40,055 nt of DNA from Oscillospiraceae bacterium (lineage in GTDB: Bacteria > Bacillota > Clostridia > Oscillospirales > Ruminococcaceae): positions 1-40,055 of the forward strand of contig JAGAKZ010000014.1 in the NCBI GenBank assembly GCA_017848115.1, written 5' to 3'. How positions within the stretch are numbered: position 1 is the stretch's first letter; each line of letters begins with the position of its first letter. The notes under the pieces were generated by a model that ran no database searches, was not told where the DNA came from, and worked only from the letters and a program-made list of their open reading frames with translations. The position numbers and the translations under genes were made by a program. Shown here in pieces: positions 15,042 to 23,491 of the stretch.

Positions 15042-18000
15042 ATGAAAAAGGAAGAGAGAAAAAGGAAAAAATCACTTAAAGCGTCAAGGGCATCAATTTC
15101 AATAATGCTTGCCTTTCTTATAATGCCCGTGTATTCATTTGCAGGTGTTATAGTTGACGGAGCCAGAATATCATCTGCAAGACGAATGGTTTCGGGAGCT
15201 GGAGAACTTGTAATGAATGCCGGGCTAGCTTCGTATGATGATGTCCTCAAATCAGTTTACGGTCTTTTTGCTATGTCCGAAGACGAAGAGGAACTTAAGA
15301 AAAATCTTGAAGTGTATTTTAATGAGACTATAAGTAATACAACACTTGCTGATAGCGGTGATGAAGAAACAAGAAAATATCTTGAAAGCATAAGAAGTCT
15401 TTTTTCAGAACCTGAAAAAGTAGAGTTCGATAACTTTGTAAAATTAAGTACAGATAACTTCGGAATAAGTCCGGTAGAGGGCGCTGTTCTTACAAATCCG
15501 TCTGTAATGAAAAATCAGATAGTGGAATATATGAAGTATCTCGGACCGGTAAGCATGGGAAAAGGTTTGATAGCTAAACTTGGAGCGTTTAAGGACTTCA
15601 ACAAACAGAGTGAGGTTATGGAGGCTAAAATTGAATACGAGGAAAGTCTCGGCGATCTCCAGGATTCACTTGAAAAAATCTATAAATATATAAATCTTTA
15701 TAACGAATACATAGTAACAATAGGCATTACTAAAGATACTATTAATGAGGATGTTAAATATATTGAAGAAAAGTATCGAGAAGCATCGTTCTACCTTGGA
15801 TTGTGCAGTGCTGAAAATATGATTATTTCGGATATTCCGTATTATTCGGAATTGGAATCAGATATCATCACAGAACATAATGATACAGGAACACCAGTTA
15901 TAGATATTGTAAGAAATTATCTTTACAGTTATATAACAGAAGATCCGGAGCTTACAGGTTTCGAAGGCACGTATTCTGATATATGTTTAAGTCCTGATAT
16001 ACTTTTTGTTTCTGAAGTAAGTAATCAGTTTATAGAAAATGATGAGTTCCCGAAAGATTATTATGTAGTACATACGCTTGTAAGTATGTATGAAAATGAA
16101 TATGATGGTTTAAGTGACGAAGATAAAGAAACCTATAAGGCGGAAAAAGATTTATACAGTGGGTATAAACAAGGAATCGAAGATCACAAAACATTGGCTG
16201 AAGGAATAAAGAGTAACTGGGAAAATGAAATAAACAGAATCTGCGGTGAAGTAGCATCAAGAATATCAGACACAATGAAAAAAATAGAATTAGCAATATA
16301 CTATCTTGATAATGTTAAAGATGGAATAGATGAACTGCTTACATGTCTGGACGAGTGTGAGAAAAAAGGAAATGAATGGGGCGATAAGATAGAGTCACTT
16401 TCCGAAGGCGAAATGCGTAATACAATGCAATCTGAATATGAAAGTGAAGTAAAACCGATAAGCAGAACAGATATATCCGATTTTGAGAAGGCTGTAGATC
16501 AAAATAACAGTGCCTTAAATGATGTTAAAGATTATTTTTCCAACATAAAGTTTTTTGGTTTTTTTGTCGGAGAAAAAGAGGATGATTATGCAGGAAAATA
16601 TTGGCCGTATATAGGCGCGAGAGCTATTTATGATGAAAGTGAAGCAAATACATATGCAGATGAGATTATGGAGAATTTCTCAAAACCGGATGATGAGATT
16701 TCTGTTGAGTTCAAAACAGTAGCAAGTGAATATTCTTTTTACAATTATCTCTGTGATGTGTGTAATCAGGAGGAACCTGAAACTTCTGAAGAAGATTCTA
16801 AAAGTTTTATGGATACCATGAAGGATCTTGGTGACACATCAAATATGAAAGAATCCGAGATTACAGAAAAGTCAAAAGAAGGAATTTCAGCTAATATAGA
16901 CGAAGAAATTGCAAAAGCGATAAAAGAAATGCGTGACTATGATGAGTCTTCCGATGAATATAATGTAGGAAATCCTGCTTCTTCGAATCATGAAGATATG
17001 CTCGACAATCAGAAAAACATTCTTGAGAGTACATCAGATTTTCTTAAAAATATAGGTGATCTTGCAGCATCTGTTGTGGAAGAAGGCGTTTATGATCTTT
17101 ATCTTACAGAGTATATAACAGAAATGTTTAGCTGTTACACATGTGATAAGCTTTACACAGGAGGAAATATTGAAGAAATATCTCCTGTTACGTTGAGTGG
17201 TGTTCCTATAAATGAAGATAACAATGTATTCTATAAGAGCGAAGCAGAGTATATACTGTGGGGAAATGAAGACATGAAGAAAAATCATACCTACACAAAT
17301 GCTCTGATATTTGGAATGCGATTTGTTTTGAACAATATCTACGCTTTTACAGACGCTGAAGTAAAATCAGTAACTCTTGCAGCTGCTACTGCAATAGCAG
17401 GTTGGACAGGCTTTGGTGTACCAATAGTGCGTACCGTCCTTATAATGTCGCTTGCTCTTGCCGAATCTGTACTTGACGTAAATGAACTCCTTGACGGAGG
17501 AGCAGTTCCTATCTATAAAACAAAGACAACCTGGCATATGAAGCCGTCAGGAATGATTAATGCCATAAAGGATCATGGTCAGGAACTTGCAAACATGGCA
17601 GCAGAAAAAGCCGGAGAAAAGATTGATGATATATTCGGAAAGCTTGAAAACTGTGCAAACAATGAAGTGGATAAGATCAATGAAACTATGCACGGATATA
17701 TAGATGAACTTTCAGAAAGTGCTGTAGAAACTGCAATGAATACAGTTATAGCACCTATTTATGATGTTTCTGTTTCGGTTATAAACAGTGCGGACGAAAC
17801 TATAACAAAAGAAAATATTGAAAATATGATTATTGAAAAGCTGAATCTCAATAATGCGTCAGCCGGCGGAGATGATATAGACTCAGTTGTACTTGGGTAT
17901 GTCACAGATTTTGCCAGAGAGAAAACAGGACAACTTGCAGATGCTATCTATCAGAACTATGCCAAAGTAAGTGAAAGCGCAAAAGATAAGATAGGTGATC

Positions 18001-18629
18001 TTAGAAAACAGGCACAGGAACAGATAGAAAACATTATCAAACCTGTAAAAGAAAAGGCGGATGCAAAAGTAGACGAGTACAGCAGTGCTCTTAAAGATGA
18101 AATAAGTAAAGGTTTAGAAAAGGCGGGAGATCAGGCAAAGCAGTATGCACAGGATATGGCAAATAAATATATTACCGGTGCATCAACTGCACTTACAGAA
18201 AAGTTAAGTCCTTCAAGTTCAAGCAAGATATCATTTTCAAAGGATTCAAAGACAACTTCCGGTAAGACTATAACTCTTACATATAAGGAATATCTTAAAA
18301 TATTTATTCTTCTCAACACATTATTTGATGAAAAAGAAGAAGCTATGCTTTCCAGAATTGCTACTCTTATACAGATAAATATGACAAACGGCATGGAGAA
18401 CATAGTTATAAACGAAAAAGAATATGAGAAGAGTGAAGACTTTAATATAACAGAAGCATATACTATGCTTGAAATGGAAAGTGAAGCTACAATAAACACA
18501 TGGTTTATGGGAATGTTTGTTCCAAACTACAACATGAATCCGGATGGAAGTACGTCCTATGATTTTGACTATTCCCATATCGCAGCAAAGGAGAAAAAAA
18601 TATCATATAAAGGAGTACTTAGTTATTGA
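15042..18629 (+). CDS. Very large DUF5702/TadG-like surface protein
   Basis: The 1195-residue protein has a basic start and one N-terminal membrane helix (about residues 18-38, RASISIMLAFLIMPVYSFAG), then DGARISSARRMVSGAGELVMNAGLASYDDVL and LYGLFA-like text. This is the hallmark of TadE/TadG-like DUF5702 proteins. Long acidic, coiled-coil-rich stretches fill residues 150-650. A hydrophobic segment with ALIFGMRFVLNNIYAFT and AATAIAGWTGFGVPIVRT lies at about 755-820, then more coiled coil, and a C-terminal region (1085-1195) with NMNPDGSTSYDFDYSHIA. Family members accompany Tad/Flp pilus assembly; no other tad genes are in the window. ATG follows AAGGAG. Function is unproven. Confidence 0.7.
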   Translation: MKKEERKRKKSLKASRASISIMLAFLIMPVYSFAGVIVDGARISSARRMVSGAGELVMNAGLASYDDVLKSVYGLFAMSEDEEELKKNLEVYFNETISNTTLADSGDEETRKYLESIRSLFSEPEKVEFDNFVKLSTDNFGISPVEGAVLTNPSVMKNQIVEYMKYLGPVSMGKGLIAKLGAFKDFNKQSEVMEAKIEYEESLGDLQDSLEKIYKYINLYNEYIVTIGITKDTINEDVKYIEEKYREASFYLGLCSAENMIISDIPYYSELESDIITEHNDTGTPVIDIVRNYLYSYITEDPELTGFEGTYSDICLSPDILFVSEVSNQFIENDEFPKDYYVVHTLVSMYENEYDGLSDEDKETYKAEKDLYSGYKQGIEDHKTLAEGIKSNWENEINRICGEVASRISDTMKKIELAIYYLDNVKDGIDELLTCLDECEKKGNEWGDKIESLSEGEMRNTMQSEYESEVKPISRTDISDFEKAVDQNNSALNDVKDYFSNIKFFGFFVGEKEDDYAGKYWPYIGARAIYDESEANTYADEIMENFSKPDDEISVEFKTVASEYSFYNYLCDVCNQEEPETSEEDSKSFMDTMKDLGDTSNMKESEITEKSKEGISANIDEEIAKAIKEMRDYDESSDEYNVGNPASSNHEDMLDNQKNILESTSDFLKNIGDLAASVVEEGVYDLYLTEYITEMFSCYTCDKLYTGGNIEEISPVTLSGVPINEDNNVFYKSEAEYILWGNEDMKKNHTYTNALIFGMRFVLNNIYAFTDAEVKSVTLAAATAIAGWTGFGVPIVRTVLIMSLALAESVLDVNELLDGGAVPIYKTKTTWHMKPSGMINAIKDHGQELANMAAEKAGEKIDDIFGKLENCANNEVDKINETMHGYIDELSESAVETAMNTVIAPIYDVSVSVINSADETITKENIENMIIEKLNLNNASAGGDDIDSVVLGYVTDFAREKTGQLADAIYQNYAKVSESAKDKIGDLRKQAQEQIENIIKPVKEKADAKVDEYSSALKDEISKGLEKAGDQAKQYAQDMANKYITGASTALTEKLSPSSSSKISFSKDSKTTSGKTITLTYKEYLKIFILLNTLFDEKEEAMLSRIATLIQINMTNGMENIVINEKEYEKSEDFNITEAYTMLEMESEATINTWFMGMFVPNYNMNPDGSTSYDFDYSHIAAKEKKISYKGVLSY

Positions 18630-18654
18630 GTTATGATTGTTTTCGTGTTATAAT
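18626..18654 (+). promoter_or_regulatory. Promoter of mscS (extended -10)
   Basis: TTGAGT (18626-18631) and TGTTATAAT (extended -10, hexamer 18649-18654) with a 17-bp spacer. The -35 overlaps the stop codon of the preceding gene. Transcription should start near 18661, so start codons before that are excluded. Confidence 0.7.
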
Positions 18655-18681
18655 TATCTATGTAAATTTTTGAAGACAGGC

Positions 18682-19638
18682 GTGATAATTATTAATACGA
18701 AAACAACAACAATAATGACAGATGAAACAATTTTACAAACCGGTTATGCAACTACATCAGAAACCTTGGAAACCACAACAGTGGTAAATGAGGTAGTAGA
18801 AGCATTTGCCGAAAAAGCAGAAGAAACAGCAGGAATTTTAGAAAAACTTTCAGATATGATGAGTGCAAAACTGCCCTCTATCATATTTGCAGTTATTATA
18901 CTTATCATAGGTATAATAGTTTCTAAATTCCTGCTTAAATTTATAAACAGAGTTATTTCAAGAGCAAATCTTGATAAGACAGCAAATGGATTTTTAAAAT
19001 CATTTATCAAGGCTATACTTTATGTTGTGGTTATTATTGTGGCACTAACCACACTTGGCGTGCCTATGGCATCAATAATAACCGTTGTCGGTGCAGCGGG
19101 TCTTGCTCTGAGCCTTGCACTGCAACAGTGTCTTACAAATGTAGCAGGCGGATTTATAATACTTTTCTCAAAACCTTTCAAAGTAGGGGATTTTATAGAG
19201 ATAAACAATATAATGGGTACTGTTGAAACCATATCTATACTTTATACAAGAATAGTAACTCCAGATAATAAGGTATCATATGTTCCAAACGGAGTTATTT
19301 CAAATGAAAATATAGTAAACCGCACCACAAAATCGGAAAGAAGGCTTGATCTTATCATATCTATAAGTTATGACAGTGATTTCAGAAAAGCATGTACCAT
19401 TATAAATGAAATACTTGAAGAAAGCACTTATGCTTTAAAAAATCCGGAGTCTGTTGTCGGAATGACAGCTCATGGTCAGAGTTCAATAGATATCGATGTA
19501 AAAGTATGGGTGAAAAATGATGACTACATGAATCTTAAATATGAAATACTTGAAAAATCAAAAGAACGTTTTGATGAAAACGGAATAGGTATCCCTTATA
19601 ATGTTTTAGATGTAAATATACACAGCAAAGGAGATTAA
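18682..19638 (+). CDS. mscS: MscS-family small-conductance mechanosensitive channel
   Basis: This is an inner-membrane channel that releases solutes on hypo-osmotic shock. After a polar Thr-rich N-terminus come three membrane helices; the third carries the Gly/Ala-packed pore pattern VGAAGLALSLALQQCLTNVAGG. The beta domain then begins with FKVGDFIEINNIMGTVETISILYTRI and VSYVPNGVISNENIVNRT. Length is typical of the short MscS class. The start is uncertain: the frame is open from 18637, but the promoter places the mRNA start near 18661. That leaves GTG 18682 (poor ribosome site) or ATG 18715. RadA follows after 1 bp, so the two genes are probably co-transcribed. Confidence 0.9.
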   Translation: MIIINTKTTTIMTDETILQTGYATTSETLETTTVVNEVVEAFAEKAEETAGILEKLSDMMSAKLPSIIFAVIILIIGIIVSKFLLKFINRVISRANLDKTANGFLKSFIKAILYVVVIIVALTTLGVPMASIITVVGAAGLALSLALQQCLTNVAGGFIILFSKPFKVGDFIEINNIMGTVETISILYTRIVTPDNKVSYVPNGVISNENIVNRTTKSERRLDLIISISYDSDFRKACTIINEILEESTYALKNPESVVGMTAHGQSSIDIDVKVWVKNDDYMNLKYEILEKSKERFDENGIGIPYNVLDVNIHSKGD

Positions 19639-19639
19639 A

Positions 19640-21013
19640 ATGGCTAAATCAAAAACACTTTATGTGTGCAGTAACTGCGGATTTGAAAGTTCAAAGTGGA
19701 ACGGAAGATGTCAGAATTGCGGAGAATGGAATACATTTGAAGAAACTCAGGCAGTATCTTCGTCAAAGGTCGTATCAGGCTTTTCTCAGCAGAGCAGAAG
19801 TCTGGTTGAAAAAATAGCAACTTTATCAGAAATAGATGTAGACAGTGATGTGCGTTATTATACTGGAGTTTCCGAGCTTGACCGTGTTCTCGGAGGCGGA
19901 CTTGTAAAAGGGTCGATAGTTCTTCTCGGAGGAGAACCGGGTATAGGAAAGAGTACTATACTTCTTCAGATATGTCAGTACATGGGTCAGGAACATTCTA
20001 TTCTGTATGTATCGGGAGAAGAATCAACAAGACAGATAAAACTTCGTGCCGACAGGCTTGGCGTAACAACCGAAAGCCTTTATCTTCTGGCGTCAAATGA
20101 CGTTGAATCAATATGCAGTACCATAGAAGAAAGTGAACCTGATATAGTGATCATTGACTCTATTCAGACTATGAGTCTGAGTCAGATAAGTTCAAGCCCC
20201 GGAAGTATAACTCAGGTCAGAGAATGCACAAATCTTTTTATGCATACGGCAAAGAAAAAGGAGATACCGATATTTATAGTAGGTCACGTAAATAAAGACG
20301 GCGCTATAGCAGGTCCTAAGGTCATGGAGCATATAGTAGATGCTGTTCTTTATTTTGAGGGTGAGAGACATCTGAGCTATCGTATACTCCGTGCTGTAAA
20401 AAATCGTTTTGGTTCTACAAATGAGATAGGTGTTTTTGAAATGCTTGACGTAGGGCTCCGACAGGTAGAAAATCCATCTGAAATGCTTCTTTCCGGAAGA
20501 CCTCACAATGTTTCGGGAACATGTGTTGCCTGTATAATGGAGGGTTCAAGACCTATTCTTGCCGAAGTTCAGGTGCTTGCTACAAAGAGCGGATTTGCGT
20601 CTCCAAGACGAATGACAACAGGTTTTGACTACAACCGCATGGCTATGATAGTAGCTGTTCTTGAAAAGCGAGCAGGACTTTTCTTCGGAACACTTGATAT
20701 ATATGTAAATATAGTAGGTGGTTTCAAGCTTGATGAACCGGCAGGTGATCTTTCGGTTGCGCTTGCTCTGCAGTCAAGTCTGCTCGATAAGCCTGTAAAT
20801 GAAAAAGTAATAGCATTCGGAGAAATCGGACTTGGCGGTGAGATACGTTCTGTATCACATATTCCCAATCGTATAAGAGAAGCAGAAAGAATGGGTTTTG
20901 AAATTTGTATAGTTCCGAAACAGACTCTTAAAGGTATAAATACTGAAAATTATAATCTTAAAATAATTGGTGTTACAAATATAAGACAGGCATTTGCCGC
21001 AGTAAACGAATAA
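19640..21013 (+). CDS. radA: DNA repair protein RadA
   Basis: RadA is a RecA-like ATPase that helps branch migration and processing of recombination intermediates. All hallmarks are present in 457 residues: an N-terminal zinc finger (Cys10, Cys13, Cys24, Cys27), Walker A GEPGIGKST (98-106), Walker B IVIIDSIQT, the RadA-specific KNRFG motif (254-258), and a C-terminal Lon-protease-like domain (DVGLR to the end). The AAAGGAG Shine-Dalgarno overlaps the mscS end. Length is standard. Confidence 0.97.
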   Translation: MAKSKTLYVCSNCGFESSKWNGRCQNCGEWNTFEETQAVSSSKVVSGFSQQSRSLVEKIATLSEIDVDSDVRYYTGVSELDRVLGGGLVKGSIVLLGGEPGIGKSTILLQICQYMGQEHSILYVSGEESTRQIKLRADRLGVTTESLYLLASNDVESICSTIEESEPDIVIIDSIQTMSLSQISSSPGSITQVRECTNLFMHTAKKKEIPIFIVGHVNKDGAIAGPKVMEHIVDAVLYFEGERHLSYRILRAVKNRFGSTNEIGVFEMLDVGLRQVENPSEMLLSGRPHNVSGTCVACIMEGSRPILAEVQVLATKSGFASPRRMTTGFDYNRMAMIVAVLEKRAGLFFGTLDIYVNIVGGFKLDEPAGDLSVALALQSSLLDKPVNEKVIAFGEIGLGGEIRSVSHIPNRIREAERMGFEICIVPKQTLKGINTENYNLKIIGVTNIRQAFAAVNE

Positions 21014-21037
21014 TATTTTTACACAGGAGAAATTAAC

Positions 21038-22336
21038 ATGAAATGTCCGGTATACAAAAAATGTTCAGGCTGTCAGTTACATAATCTTTCATACGAAGAA
21101 CAGCTTGAATTTAAACAGAACACAGCCCAGAGGTTACTCTCAAAGTTCGGAAAAGTTGAAGAGATAAAGGGAATGTACTACCCATACAACTATCGCAACA
21201 AAGCACAGGCAAGATTTATAACGGCACGAAACGGAAAAATAATATCAGGTATATATCAGTCAACGACAAACGGAATAGTATCAACTGATAGCTGTCTTAT
21301 AGAAGATAAAAAATCCGATGAAATTATAGTTTGCATAAGAGAGCTTATGAAAAAGTTCAAAATATCCACTTATGACGAATCAACAGGCACCGGATTTCTG
21401 CGTCATGTTCTTGTAAGAAGGGCATTTAAAACCGGAGAAATTATGGTAGTGCTTGCAGCGTTTACACCTATTTTGCCACACAAAAACGATTTTGTACATT
21501 TACTCCTTCAGACTCATCCGCAGATAAAGACCATAGTTCTTAATATCGCCGATGGAAAAGAAAATCTTGTGCTTGGTGACAGAGAGATAATTTTACATGG
21601 TGACGGATATATCGAAGATATTCTTTGCGGTCACAGATTCAGGATATCATCAAAATCATTTTATCAGATAAATCCGCAACAGACTGAAGTTCTCTACAAA
21701 AAAGCTATCGAGTACGCAAATCTTACAGGAAAGGAAACTGTAGTAGATGCATACTGCGGTATAGGTACAATAGGTCTTATAGCGGCAGACAAAGCACATA
21801 ATGTCGTTGCAGTCGAACTCAATAAGCAGGCAGTAAAAGATGCTATTGTGAATGCTAAGATCAATAAGGCGAAGAATATACGCTTTTATAATGAGGACGC
21901 AGGAGAGTTTATGGTGAAAATGGCACAGGAGGGCATGAAAGCAGATGTTCTGTTTATGGATCCTCCAAGAGCGGGCGCATCGGTTGAGTTTCTGAAATCA
22001 GCACTTAAACTTTCAGCGTCAAGGATAGTGTATATTTCATGCAATCCGCAGACACAGGCGAGAGATCTGGAGATTTTGGTCAAGGGCGGATATAAGGTTG
22101 ACATGATACAGCCTGTTGATATGTTTCCGCATACGAAGCACGTTGAGACGGTAGTACTTCTCTCCCACAAAGAAGTTGAAACCACAATCGACGTAAAAAT
22201 GGAGTTTGGTGAAGGTGAAGGAAAGTATTCGCTAAAAAAAATACAGGCGAAAGCTGAGAAGTTTAAGCCGAAAGAAAAAGTTACATACTCAAACTTCGCA
22301 GTTAAAAACTGCAAGTGCATCTTGAAAATTCAATAG
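21038..22336 (+). CDS. rumA: 23S rRNA (uracil-5-)-methyltransferase RumA/RlmD with foreign C-terminus
   Basis: This SAM-dependent enzyme makes m5U in 23S rRNA (the RumA/RlmD/RlmCD group). It has iron-sulfur ligands Cys3, Cys9, Cys12 and Cys86; the SAM site DAYCGIGTIGLIA; DPPRAG; catalytic Cys in YISCNPQT; and DMFPHTKHVETVVLLS near the normal end. After that motif it carries an extra tail (TTIDVKMEFGEGEGKYSLKKI to KEKVTY) like those added when mobile elements integrate in this gene. The tail should run on about 60 residues, but at 22286 it enters the left inverted repeat of an IS, which encodes the last 17 residues and the TAG. The catalytic part is complete, so the enzyme is probably active. 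Confidence 0.92.
   Translation: MKCPVYKKCSGCQLHNLSYEEQLEFKQNTAQRLLSKFGKVEEIKGMYYPYNYRNKAQARFITARNGKIISGIYQSTTNGIVSTDSCLIEDKKSDEIIVCIRELMKKFKISTYDESTGTGFLRHVLVRRAFKTGEIMVVLAAFTPILPHKNDFVHLLLQTHPQIKTIVLNIADGKENLVLGDREIILHGDGYIEDILCGHRFRISSKSFYQINPQQTEVLYKKAIEYANLTGKETVVDAYCGIGTIGLIAADKAHNVVAVELNKQAVKDAIVNAKINKAKNIRFYNEDAGEFMVKMAQEGMKADVLFMDPPRAGASVEFLKSALKLSASRIVYISCNPQTQARDLEILVKGGYKVDMIQPVDMFPHTKHVETVVLLSHKEVETTIDVKMEFGEGEGKYSLKKIQAKAEKFKPKEKVTYSNFAVKNCKCILKIQ
22286..22336 (+). repeat. IS left terminal inverted repeat
   Basis: The inverted partner is 23219-23269. The arm is read through by rumA and supplies its last codons and TAG. It contains the internal palindrome GCAGTTAAAAACTGC. Confidence 0.75.
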
Positions 22337-22352
22337 ATAGAGAAAAAAATAT

Positions 22353-22418
22353 AGTATGTAATCTCCAAAAATGTTATAATGAAAGTACCACCAATCACTA
22401 AAAAGGAGATTACATACT
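22353..22418 (+). promoter_or_regulatory. RBS-sequestering hairpin around the IS promoter
   Basis: A perfect 14-bp inverted repeat (22353-22366 with 22405-22418; 15 bp with the next T-A pair) spans the transposase promoter. The right arm contains the GGAG Shine-Dalgarno. A transcript from the internal promoter starts between the arms and leaves the site free. A read-through transcript from rumA carries both arms and would mask it. This is the logic known for IS10 and IS50. Confidence 0.6.
22372..22380 (+). promoter_or_regulatory. IS transposase promoter (extended -10)
   Basis: TGTTATAAT is an extended -10 element (hexamer 22375-22380), and the -35 region is poor. The predicted start near 22387 lies between the two arms of the hairpin. 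Confidence 0.55.
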
Positions 22419-23195
22419 ACGTCTGAAATTATAACACAAAAAGCAGAAGAAAACAAGCAAATTTCAGAAAGAATTAAAAGTTTTATGAAAAGATTTGAAG
22501 TTTCGTCTGCACTGAAATCATCCAATGCAGTTAAAATCAAAGGATTTGCTGTAATAGAGATATTTCAGTATCTTTTTATGCTAGTATTTGCACATCGTTC
22601 AATCTACATGGATATGAAAAGAGATACTGTACCGTTCGCTAAAGATACTGTATATCGTTTTCTTAATTCAGCACGTATAAACTGGCTTAAGTTCACAACC
22701 AGATTATCTGCAAAAATCATAGAAGAAGCTATAGAGCCTCTTACTTCAGAACAACGCAAAAATGTCCTGATAATTGATGATTCTGTTTTTGAAAGAAACC
22801 GTTCTAAAAAGGTTGAACTGCTCACTAAAGTTTTTGATCACGCAAAAAGAAAGTATTTTTACGGTTTTCGTATGCTTACACTAGGCTGGTCAGACGGAAA
22901 TACGTTTATGCCTGTAAACAGTGTTCTTTTGTCTTCAGAAAATGATAATACAGTAATGAATATTCCAGAAGAAATCGATAAGAGAAGTAATGCATACAAA
23001 AGAAGAAACCTGTCAAGAAGCAAAGCCACTGACGCTATGATCACACTTATCAAGGAAGCCAAAGCAGCCTGCATTAAAGCAAGCTATGTTTTATTTGATA
23101 GCTGGTTTGCTTCACCGGATTCGATATGTAAAATCAGAAATCTTGGATATGAAGCAATTCCAGATACGTTAAAAATCAAGTTAAAAGCTGCTTGA
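22419..23195 (+). pseudogene. IS4-like DDE transposase, C-terminally truncated and with a lost start codon
   Basis: The protein matches the DDE transposase type with FAKDTVYRFLNSARINW, VLIIDDSVFERNRSKKVELL, YGFRMLTLGWSDGNTF and YVLFDSWFASP, giving the first and second catalytic Asp. After LGYEAI it changes to an unrelated tail (PDTLKIKLKAA), so the third catalytic residue and about 40 percent of the protein are missing. The frame is open upstream of the first ATG (22485) and encodes SEIITQKAEENKQISERIKSF. The codon where the start should be is ACG (22419-22421). The hairpin partner strand implies T at 22420, that is, an ancestral ATG. It is inactive. Confidence 0.75.
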
Positions 23196-23218
23196 TTTAG
23201 TTACTTTTGCGGTACTTA

Positions 23219-23269
23219 CTATTGAATTTTCAAGATGCACAGTCATTTTTGATGTGCGAAGTTTGAGTA
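23219..23269 (+). repeat. IS right terminal inverted repeat
   Basis: Inverted partner of 22286-22336, with imperfect internal bases. It ends two bases before the helicase-derived reading frame becomes recognisable. Confidence 0.75.
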
Positions 23270-23470
23270 ATTATTACAAGAGATGTAGATGAACGAATTA
23301 CCCATAACATATTTTATACAGCAATCACACGCTCTAAGAAGGACTTGAAAATCTATTGGAGTCCGGAGACGCAGGAAAAGGTCATAAATGCGTTTGAGAT
23401 TTCTGATTCCAAGAAGGATGCGAGCATTTTTGCGGCACAGACAGGATTGAAGATGAAGAAGATTAAGTGA
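23267..23470 (+). pseudogene. C-terminal stump of a UvrD/RecD-like DNA helicase
   Basis: Directly after the IS the frame reads VIITRDVDERITHNIFYTAITRSKKDLKIYWSPETQ, without a start codon. The FYTAITRSKK stretch is the last helicase motif of the UvrD_C_2/RecD group (compare xYVAlTRAk). Only the final 67 residues survive; the ATPase core and everything before it was removed at the IS junction. The stop lies 21 bp before the next gene, with that gene's Shine-Dalgarno in between, so the helicase was once the upstream member of the same operon. Confidence 0.7.
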
Positions 23471-23491
23471 TTGCAAGAGGAGGTAGATTAA

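Larger units (their letters stand above)
22286..23269 (+). mobile_element. Decayed IS4-like insertion sequence
   Basis: Left end 22286-22336 and right end 23219-23269 form inverted repeats: 22 bp identical (CTATTGAATTTTCAAGATGC and two more bases on the right copy) plus a shared outer GCGAAGTTTGAGTA, with a small internal palindrome in each arm. Between them is one transposase frame lacking its C-terminal part, so an internal deletion is likely. The flanks are rumA on the left and a helicase stump on the right. I see no target-site duplication, so the element probably took part in a deletion or inter-copy recombination. Confidence 0.75.
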
